From Accumulibacter sp. (GTDB lineage: Bacteria; Pseudomonadota; Gammaproteobacteria; Burkholderiales; Rhodocyclaceae), in the NCBI GenBank assembly GCA_024235715.1, contig JACKLW010000007.1:1-64000 (forward strand): a DNA stretch of 64,000 bases, in the 5' to 3' direction. The translations under genes were made by a program, and so were the position numbers. Below the pieces are notes generated by a model. The model searched no databases. It saw nothing but the letters and a program-made list of their open reading frames with translations, and was not told where the DNA came from. How positions within the stretch are numbered: the first letter of the stretch is position 1; every line of letters begins with the position of its first letter. Below are positions 58,061-64,000 of the stretch, piece after piece.

Positions 58061-59758
58061 ATGTCAGACACTCCCACCATGCAAGAAAGCTTTGCCGAAC
58101 TCTTCGAAGAAAGCCTCGGACGTCAGGAGATGCGCCCAGGCGAGGTAATCACTGCGGAAGTCGTGCGTATCGACCAGAACTTTGTCGTGGTCAATGCCGG
58201 CCTCAAGTCCGAAAGCTACATTGATCTTGAAGAATTTCTGAACGATCAGGGCGAACTGGAAGTTGGCGTCGGCGACTTCGTTCAGGTGGCCATCGAGCAG
58301 CTGGAGAACGGTTTCGGTGAAACCCGGCTGTCACGCGACCGTGCCAAGCGTGTCGCTGCCTGGAACGCGCTCGAACTGGCACTTAACGACGGCAGTCTGG
58401 TTGCCGGTACCATCACCGGCAAGGTCAAGGGCGGTTTGACGGTGATGACCAACGGCGTACGTGCATTCCTGCCCGGTTCGCTGGTCGATATGCGTCCGGT
58501 CAAGGACACCACGCCGTACGAAGGCAAGACCTACGAATTCAAGGTCATCAAGCTCGACCGCAAACGCAACAATGTGGTCGTCTCGCGCCGCGCCGTTCTC
58601 GAGGCAAGCGTCGGCGAAGAGCGCGAAGCGCTGCTCGCCTCCCTCAGGGAAGGCAGTGTCGTCAAGGGCGTCGTCAAGAACATCACCGATTACGGCGCCT
58701 TCGTCGATCTCGGCGGTATCGATGGCTTGCTGCACATCACGGATCTGGCGTGGCGTCGTGTTCGTCATCCGTCCGAAGTTCTCGCCGTCGGCGACGAGCT
58801 GCAGGCCAAGATCCTCAAGTTCGATCAGGAGAAGAACCGCGTCTCGCTGGGACTCAAGCAGCTGGGCGAAGATCCGTGGGTCGGCATCTCGCGCCGTTAT
58901 CCGTCGACTACCCGTCTTTTCGGAAAGGTGACCAATCTGACCGACTACGGCGCCTTCGTCGAAATCGAGCAGGGCATCGAGGGATTGGTGCATGTGTCGG
59001 AGATGGACTGGACCAACAAGAACGTTCATCCGTCCAAGGTCGTCCAGCTGGGTGACGAGGTCGAGGTGATGATCCTCGAGATCGACGAAGATCGACGCCG
59101 TATTTCCCTGGGGATGAAGCAGTGCGCAGCCAACCCGTGGGACGACTTCTCGATGAATTACAAAAAGGGTGACCGGGTGCGCGGGGCCATCAAGTCGATC
59201 ACCGACTTTGGCGTCTTCATTGGTCTGCCTGGCGGGATTGACGGTCTGGTGCACCTCTCCGACCTGTCGTGGTCGCTTCCTGGCGAGGAAGCGATTCGCA
59301 ACTTCAAGAAGGGCGACGAGGTCGATGCGGTGGTGCTGGCCATCGATACCGACAAGGAGCGCATTTCCCTGGGCATCAAACAGCTCGATGGGGATCCGTA
59401 CACCAGCTATATCGCAACCCATGACAAGAACAGCGTCGTCCGCGGAATCGTCAAGTCGGTTGATGCGCGTGGTGCGGTGGTGATGCTTGACGGCGATATG
59501 GAAGGCTATCTGCGCGCTTCCGAAGTGTCCCGTGACCGGATCGACGATCTGACCAAGGTGTACAAGGAAGGTGACTCGCTGGAAGCGATGATCATCAACG
59601 TCGATCGCAAGACGCGCTCCATCAGCTTGTCGATCAAAGCCAAGGATCAGGCCGAGCAGCACGAGGCGATGCAGAAGTTTTCTGCGGACAGCAACGCCAG
59701 TTCGGGTACCACGAACCTTGGCGCTTTGCTCAAGGCCAAGCTCAACAACCCCCAGTAG
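58061..59758 (+). CDS. rpsA: 30S ribosomal protein S1
   Basis: S1 binds mRNA and helps initiation on structured or leaderless-poor messages. It has 565 residues with six S1 OB-fold repeats. Clear starts of repeats include [80 protein letters not shown] and [20 protein letters not shown]. The cmk-rpsA-ihfB order is standard in proteobacteria; here cmk is the second half of the upstream fusion. Confidence 0.98.
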   Translation: MSDTPTMQESFAELFEESLGRQEMRPGEVITAEVVRIDQNFVVVNAGLKSESYIDLEEFLNDQGELEVGVGDFVQVAIEQLENGFGETRLSRDRAKRVAAWNALELALNDGSLVAGTITGKVKGGLTVMTNGVRAFLPGSLVDMRPVKDTTPYEGKTYEFKVIKLDRKRNNVVVSRRAVLEASVGEEREALLASLREGSVVKGVVKNITDYGAFVDLGGIDGLLHITDLAWRRVRHPSEVLAVGDELQAKILKFDQEKNRVSLGLKQLGEDPWVGISRRYPSTTRLFGKVTNLTDYGAFVEIEQGIEGLVHVSEMDWTNKNVHPSKVVQLGDEVEVMILEIDEDRRRISLGMKQCAANPWDDFSMNYKKGDRVRGAIKSITDFGVFIGLPGGIDGLVHLSDLSWSLPGEEAIRNFKKGDEVDAVVLAIDTDKERISLGIKQLDGDPYTSYIATHDKNSVVRGIVKSVDARGAVVMLDGDMEGYLRASEVSRDRIDDLTKVYKEGDSLEAMIINVDRKTRSISLSIKAKDQAEQHEAMQKFSADSNASSGTTNLGALLKAKLNNPQ

Positions 59759-59767
59759 GGTTAGAGA

Positions 59768-60061
59768 ATGACCAAGTCGGATCTAATCGGTCAATTGGCA
59801 GGGCGCTTTCCCCAACTGGTCGCAAAGGACGCTGATTTGTCGGTGAAAACCATTCTCGATGCGATGTCCGAGGCTTTGTCCAAGGGCGATCGTATCGAGA
59901 TCCGCGGCTTCGGGAGCTTTGCGTTGAACTACCGACCGCCGCGTGTTGGCCGCAACCCCAAGTCCGGCGACAAGGTCGACGTCCCGGAAAAATGGGTGCC
60001 GCATTTCAAGGCGGGCAAGGAATTGCGGGAGCGCGTCGATGGCTCGCTGGAAGTGATCTGA
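59768..60061 (+). CDS. ihfB: Integration host factor subunit beta
   Basis: IHF bends DNA and supports transcription, replication and recombination. It has 97 residues with the HU/IHF core ([48 protein letters not shown]) and the DNA-intercalating arm [22 protein letters not shown], containing the conserved Pro. It lies 9 bases after rpsA and is followed by a hairpin terminator. Confidence 0.97.
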   Translation: MTKSDLIGQLAGRFPQLVAKDADLSVKTILDAMSEALSKGDRIEIRGFGSFALNYRPPRVGRNPKSGDKVDVPEKWVPHFKAGKELRERVDGSLEVI

Positions 60062-60083
60062 GTGGTCGGACTATGTCTTATCG

Positions 60084-60112
60084 CGGGCGGCAACACGCGT
60101 TGTCGCCCGTTT
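60084..60112 (+). terminator. Terminator-like hairpin after ihfB
   Basis: CGGGCGGCAAC, loop ACGC, GTTGTCGCCCG gives an 11-base stem with one G-U pair, followed by only TTT. It lies between ihfB and lapA and probably attenuates rather than fully stops transcription. Confidence 0.6.
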
Positions 60113-60126
60113 CCCATGGGAAGGTG

Positions 60127-60411
60127 ATGATGCGTTGGTTGTTGTGGATTCTTAGAGTTGTCCTGTTTCTTTTTCTTTTTGCGTTTGCCATCAGAAACAC
60201 CGATCCGGTAAACGTCCGCTTCTTCCTTGACGCAGCATGGAATGCACCACTGGTGATCATCCTGCTTGCTTTCTTCGCTGGCGGGGTCATCTTCTCGATG
60301 CTCTTCCTGTTCGTCCCCCTCATGGGTCGGCGGCGCGAAGTGAACAGATTGCAGCGCGAGTTGCACGCGCTGCGGACACGCCGGCCCGGCACTGGCGAGC
60401 ATCACGTGTGA
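60127..60411 (+). CDS. lapA: LapA family (DUF1049) inner-membrane protein
   Basis: The protein has 94 residues from ATG at 60127 with GGGAAGG upstream. Two membrane helices (LLWILRVVLFLFLFAFAI and APLVIILLAFFAGGVIFSMLFLFVP) flank the conserved RNTDPVNVRFF, and the C-terminus is basic and helical (GRRREVNRLQRELHALRTRR). LapA acts with LapB in regulating LPS assembly. The longer frame from 59992 overlaps ihfB and is not used. Confidence 0.9.
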   Translation: MMRWLLWILRVVLFLFLFAFAIRNTDPVNVRFFLDAAWNAPLVIILLAFFAGGVIFSMLFLFVPLMGRRREVNRLQRELHALRTRRPGTGEHHV

Positions 60412-60543
60412 TTCTGTTCGGGAGGTCGTTGGCGGGTGTGATCTGGCGATGTTGCCGCGTGCCTGCCCGAATCGCGTTGCGCGACGGCACGCGCCCCCGC
60501 TTCTTGCTGGCCGGTCGGGCCTCGTCCTGCCTCGCTTGCCCGC

Positions 60544-61713
60544 ATGATTGACTTCGAGTACTGGCAGCTATTGCTCTTCCCACTGTTTTTCGGGCTGGGG
60601 TGGGCGGCTGCGCGCATCGATATCCGGCACCTGGTGAAGGAGTCGCGCGCCCTGCCGCGTTCGTACTTCCAGGGGCTCAACTTCCTGCTCAACGAGCAGC
60701 CGGATCGTGCAATCGAGGCCTTCGTCGAAGCGGTCAAAGTCGATCCACAGACGATAGAGATCCATTTCGCGCTCGGCAGCCTGTTTCGACGCCGTGGCGA
60801 GACCGAGCGTGCAATCCGCATGCATCAGAATCTCGTAGACCGAGACGACTTGCCGCAGGAACTGAAACTGCAGGCGATGAGCGAACTTGGCCAGGATTAC
60901 CTCAAGGCCGGTTTGCTCGACGGCGCCGAGGCAGTGTTCGAAAAACTGCGCGACTCGGCGATGGCCGAGGAGGCCAAGCGCAACCTGCTCGAAATCTACC
61001 AGTTGGAGAAGGACTGGGAGAAGGCGATCGCGATCGCCTCGGAACTGCCGGATTTCGCATCACACAAGGAGATTGCCGAGTATTACTGCGAGCTGGCGGC
61101 CGCCGAGATGATTCGTTCGCGTCGGGAGCTGGCTTCCAACTATCTGCGGAGCGCGTTTGAACGCAATCGCAAGTGCGTTCGCGCCAGCCTTCTTCAGGGT
61201 GACCTGCTCTTCCAGCAAGATCTGTTCGCCGACGCGATTGCCGCCTGGCAGCGTATCGAGCAGCAGGATCCGACGTATCTGGCGCTCGTCGCGAAGCGTT
61301 TGCTTGACGCCTTTCGCAAGCTCGATCGGCGTGAGGCGGGGCTGCAGCTCTTGCGCGGCTATCTGGACCACTATCCTTCGCTCGACCTGTTGGACGTCGT
61401 TTTTCAGCTCGAACTTGAAAATGGTGGGCCGGAAGCGGCCTATCGCCTGGTTCGCGATGAACTGAAGCGCAATCCGACCCTGCTGGGCTTCGACAAACTT
61501 CTCGAGGCCAGGCTGCTTTTTGCATCACCGGACATCCGTCCCGACCTGGATCTGGCAAAAGCAATTGTTCATGGCTACACGCGCCGCCTGGCGCGCTATC
61601 GGTGCGATAATTGCGGCTTCAAGGCACGTCAGTTCTATTGGCGTTGCCCGGCCTGCGGCGGTTGGGAGACCTACTCGCCAAAGCGCACTGAGGAATTCGA
61701 TCTGACACCCTAG
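60544..61713 (+). CDS. lapB: Lipopolysaccharide assembly protein LapB (YciM)
   Basis: The protein has 389 residues. One N-terminal membrane helix (YWQLLLFPLFFGLGWAAARI), TPR repeats (about 35-330: FLLNEQPDRAIEAFVEAVKV, LFRRRGETERAIRMHQNLVDR, DGAEAVFEKLRDSAMAEEA) and a C-terminal rubredoxin-like zinc ribbon (YRCDNCGFKARQ, WRCPACGGW). LapB guides FtsH to degrade LpxC and so limits LPS synthesis, matching the hldE/hldD heptose genes downstream and the HflKC genes elsewhere in the window. Confidence 0.95.
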   Translation: MIDFEYWQLLLFPLFFGLGWAAARIDIRHLVKESRALPRSYFQGLNFLLNEQPDRAIEAFVEAVKVDPQTIEIHFALGSLFRRRGETERAIRMHQNLVDRDDLPQELKLQAMSELGQDYLKAGLLDGAEAVFEKLRDSAMAEEAKRNLLEIYQLEKDWEKAIAIASELPDFASHKEIAEYYCELAAAEMIRSRRELASNYLRSAFERNRKCVRASLLQGDLLFQQDLFADAIAAWQRIEQQDPTYLALVAKRLLDAFRKLDRREAGLQLLRGYLDHYPSLDLLDVVFQLELENGGPEAAYRLVRDELKRNPTLLGFDKLLEARLLFASPDIRPDLDLAKAIVHGYTRRLARYRCDNCGFKARQFYWRCPACGGWETYSPKRTEEFDLTP

Positions 61714-61794
61714 GAGTTCCATGTTGGCTGCCACCATGCTGGCTACCGGGCGCGCCAGCCTGGTGAGCACAGTCCGTCTTGTCGAGTCGTAGCG

Positions 61795-62727
61795 ATGCAG
61801 CTCGCCAGCCTGTCTGATGCACGCTTGCTGATCGTCGGCGACGTCATGCTCGATCGCTACTGGTTCGGTGACGTCGCGCGCATTTCCCCCGAGGCGCCGG
61901 TGCCGGTCGTCAAGGTGGCGCGCAGCGAGGAGCGCCCGGGTGGTGCCGCCAACGTGGCACGCAATGTCGTTGCCCTGGGGGCGCACGTCGGCCTGTTGTC
62001 GGTCGTCGGCGACGACGAAGCCGGCCGGCACCTGCAGGGTCTGCTCGCAGCGAGCGGGATCGATGTCAGCCTGCATGTCGATCCAGCCATCAGCACGACC
62101 GTCAAGCTGCGGGTGATTGGCCGTCAGCAGCAACTGCTGCGCATCGATTTCGAAACCTCGCCCTCGCACGAGGTCCTGCGCGCCAAGCTCGTCGAGTTCG
62201 AGTCGCGTCTGCCCGCCTACGATGCGGTGATTCTTTCCGATTACGGCAAGGGTGGCCTGGCGCACATCGGCGAGATGATCCGCATGGCGCGTGCGGCCGG
62301 CAAGAAAGTGCTGGTTGATCCGAAGGGCGATGATTTCTCGAAGTATGCGGGCGCGACCGTGGTCACCCCGAACCGCGCCGAATTGCGCGAAGTTGTTGGT
62401 CGCTGGCAGGACGATGCAGGGCTTGCCGGCAAGGCCGAGGCGCTGCGTGCCAGCCTGGGACTCGAGGCCTTGCTGGTCACCCGCAGCGAAGAGGGCATGT
62501 CGCTCTTTCATGGCGCGGGCGCGGTGCACGAGCAGGCTGTGGCGAGAGAGGTCTTTGATGTCTCCGGCGCCGGCGACACGGTCATCGCGACGCTCGCCGT
62601 GATGCTCGCCGGGGGGGCCGGTTGGGCGGACGCAGTGCACGCAGCCAACGTCGCCGCCGGCGTGGTCGTTGGCAAGCTCGGGACGGCGGTCGTCAGCCGT
62701 GATGAGCTTGCCGCTGCTCTGAAATGA
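61795..62727 (+). CDS. rfaE1: D-glycero-beta-D-manno-heptose-7-phosphate kinase (HldE domain I)
   Basis: This enzyme phosphorylates heptose 7-phosphate at C1 for LPS core heptose. It has 310 residues, a single PfkB/ribokinase-family kinase: ERPGGAANVARNVVALGAHVG, VILSDYGKGGLAHIGEM, VDPKGDDFSKYAGATVVTPN and the catalytic FDVSGAGDTVIATLAV. The nucleotidyltransferase half of full-length HldE is absent, so domain II must be a separate gene elsewhere. It is followed by hldD 9 bases later. Confidence 0.95.
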   Translation: MQLASLSDARLLIVGDVMLDRYWFGDVARISPEAPVPVVKVARSEERPGGAANVARNVVALGAHVGLLSVVGDDEAGRHLQGLLAASGIDVSLHVDPAISTTVKLRVIGRQQQLLRIDFETSPSHEVLRAKLVEFESRLPAYDAVILSDYGKGGLAHIGEMIRMARAAGKKVLVDPKGDDFSKYAGATVVTPNRAELREVVGRWQDDAGLAGKAEALRASLGLEALLVTRSEEGMSLFHGAGAVHEQAVAREVFDVSGAGDTVIATLAVMLAGGAGWADAVHAANVAAGVVVGKLGTAVVSRDELAAALK

Positions 62728-62736
62728 GGTAGGTTC

Positions 62737-63741
62737 ATGTACACCATCGTCACCGGTGCTGCCGGTTTCATCGGCGCCAATCTGGTCAAGGCGCTCAACG
62801 AACGCGGCGTGCGCCGCATCATAGCCGTCGACAATCTCAGCAGGGCTGACAAGTTCCGCAATCTCGTCGATTGTGAGATCGCCGACTACATCGACAAGAG
62901 CGAATTCATCGACCGCCTGATCGCCGGTGACTTCGACGGCGATGTCGATGCCATCGTCCACCAGGGCGCCTGCTCTGACACCATGGAGAGCGATGGCCGC
63001 TACATGATGGAGAACAATTACCGCTACTCGCTGGCCATTCTCGACTGGTGCCTGGATCAGGAAGTGCAGTTGCTCTACGCATCGAGCGCGGCGACCTACG
63101 GTGGTGGCGGTGTTTTCAGGGAAGAGCGGCAATACGAGGCGCCGCTGAATGTCTACGGTTACTCGAAGTTTCTTTTCGACCAGATCGTCCGCCAGCGTCT
63201 CGCGGCCGCCGGTTCGTGCAACTCGCAGGTGGTCGGTTTCCGCTATTTCAACGTCTACGGTCCGCGCGAATCGCACAAGGGGCGGATGGCGTCGGTTGCC
63301 TTTCATCACTATCACCAGTTCCAGAACGATGGCCGGGTGAGACTCTTCGAGGGATGTGACGGCTACGCCAACGGCGAACAGCGGCGCGATTTCGTCTATG
63401 TCGACGACATCGCGCGGGTGAACCTGCACTTCCTGGACCATCCGGACAGGTCCGGCATCTTCAATGTTGGTAGCGGCCGCGCGCAGACCTTCAATGAGTT
63501 GGCCGTAGCCAATGTCAACGCCTGTCGGGCGCTGGCCGGGCAGGAAGCGCTGCCGCTCGCCGAACTGGTCAGGTGTGGCCTGATCGAGTACATACCGTTT
63601 CCGGAGGATCTGCGCGGCAAGTACCAGAACTTCACTCAGGCCGACCTCGGGCAGTTGCACAAAGCGGGCTACAAGCATGTTTTTTCCAGTGTCGAAGAGG
63701 CCGTCCCGAAGTACGTCAAATGGCTGGCTGGCGGTGCATAA
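62737..63741 (+). CDS. hldD: ADP-L-glycero-D-manno-heptose 6-epimerase
   Basis: This SDR-type epimerase finishes the ADP-heptose precursor of LPS core. It has 334 residues. Motifs: nucleotide loop [51 protein letters not shown], catalytic [25 protein letters not shown] and [17 protein letters not shown]. It overlaps the start of cysM by eight bases. Confidence 0.97.
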   Translation: MYTIVTGAAGFIGANLVKALNERGVRRIIAVDNLSRADKFRNLVDCEIADYIDKSEFIDRLIAGDFDGDVDAIVHQGACSDTMESDGRYMMENNYRYSLAILDWCLDQEVQLLYASSAATYGGGGVFREERQYEAPLNVYGYSKFLFDQIVRQRLAAAGSCNSQVVGFRYFNVYGPRESHKGRMASVAFHHYHQFQNDGRVRLFEGCDGYANGEQRRDFVYVDDIARVNLHFLDHPDRSGIFNVGSGRAQTFNELAVANVNACRALAGQEALPLAELVRCGLIEYIPFPEDLRGKYQNFTQADLGQLHKAGYKHVFSSVEEAVPKYVKWLAGGA

Positions 63742-64000
63742 GACACTCGAGGACTACGTCGGCGACACACCGCTGGTGCGCCTGAAGCGTTTGCCGGGCG
63801 CCGCTTGCGATGCGCGCGGCAATATCGTGCTGGCCAAGCTCGAGGGCAACAATCCCGCCGGCTCGGTCAAGGATAGACCGGCGCTGTCGATGATCATCCA
63901 CGCCGAGCAGCGCGGCGATATCAAACCCGGTGACACGCTGATCGAGGCCACTTCAGGCAATACCGGAATCGCCCTGGCGATGGCGGCGGCGATGCGCGGT
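63734..64000 (+). CDS. cysM: Cysteine synthase B, 5' part (runs off the window)
   Basis: This is a PLP-dependent O-acetylserine sulfhydrylase; 89 codons are visible. The GTG at 63734 begins [20 protein letters not shown], as CysM proteins do. The PLP lysine is in [16 protein letters not shown] and the substrate loop is [12 protein letters not shown]. It starts inside the end of hldD, with no ATG available in frame. The gene continues past the window edge. Confidence 0.92.
   Translation, partial: MHKTLEDYVGDTPLVRLKRLPGAACDARGNIVLAKLEGNNPAGSVKDRPALSMIIHAEQRGDIKPGDTLIEATSGNTGIALAMAAAMRG

Overview
The window is a 64 kb piece of a GC-rich betaproteobacterial chromosome. Gene order and fused genes point to Rhodocyclales, most likely a relative of 'Candidatus Accumulibacter'. 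The evidence is the housekeeping cluster hfq-hflX-hflK-hflC-DUF2065-hisZ-purA, the neighbourhood prs/rplY/pth/ychF with tRNA-Gln-ispE-lolB, an aroA-cmk fusion followed by rpsA-ihfB-lapA-lapB-hldE1-hldD-cysM, and a phasin-like gene that would suit a polyhydroxyalkanoate-storing organism. The genus is an inference from memory of gene order, not from a search.

Layout. 1-8 kb is accessory: a Tn5-like IS4-family element (about 240-1749), then, reading right to left from one strong promoter at 7554-7581, a secreted Rhs/YD-repeat protein (3778-7506), a second secreted protein carrying dockerin-like, PKD and Ig-like modules, the missing Rhs tip and a Tlde1/DUF2778-like peptidoglycan-targeting C-terminal domain (2144-3781), and a small membrane protein that is the best candidate immunity factor (1794-2132). 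8-12 kb holds a carboxymuconolactone decarboxylase-like protein, a FIST-GGDEF diguanylate cyclase, a cytochrome c with a SUOX-like domain and a frameshifted NTF2-like gene. 12.5-20.5 kb is core: ychF, pth (frameshifted), rplY, prs, tRNA-Gln, ispE, lolB, a periplasmic TPR protein and mutM. 20.5-31.4 kb carries a dynamin-like GTPase, miaA-mutL, coaBC-dut, dsbB, a fatty-acid desaturase and a two-component system. 31.8-41.1 kb is a mostly minus-strand block with mscS, rsmB, a DUF3108 protein, purN, a DedA protein, a lipid A acyltransferase, a His/Asp-rich periplasmic protein, a decayed dioxygenase gene, lrgAB and a small membrane protein. 41.4-47.8 kb is the hfq-hflX-hflKC-hisZ-purA run, followed by an unknown gene (with two compensating indels), a phasin-like gene and gyrA. 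52.8-64 kb is the aromatic amino acid and LPS heptose run pheA-hisC-tyrA-aroA/cmk-rpsA-ihfB-lapA-lapB-hldE1-hldD-cysM, the last gene running off the end.

The most interesting locus is the split Rhs operon. The conventional Rhs core stops exactly at the usual junction just before the YYLHNDHLNTPR-type tip. The tip is encoded by a separate, translationally coupled ORF (ATGA overlap) that has its own signal peptide and extra adhesion-like domains before the Rhs cleavage motif and toxin.

Several otherwise intact genes (pth, the NTF2-like gene, the unknown gene before the phasin-like gene) carry single-base indels at short G/C runs. This pattern suggests assembly or sequencing errors as much as real decay, so those frames should be treated with care.
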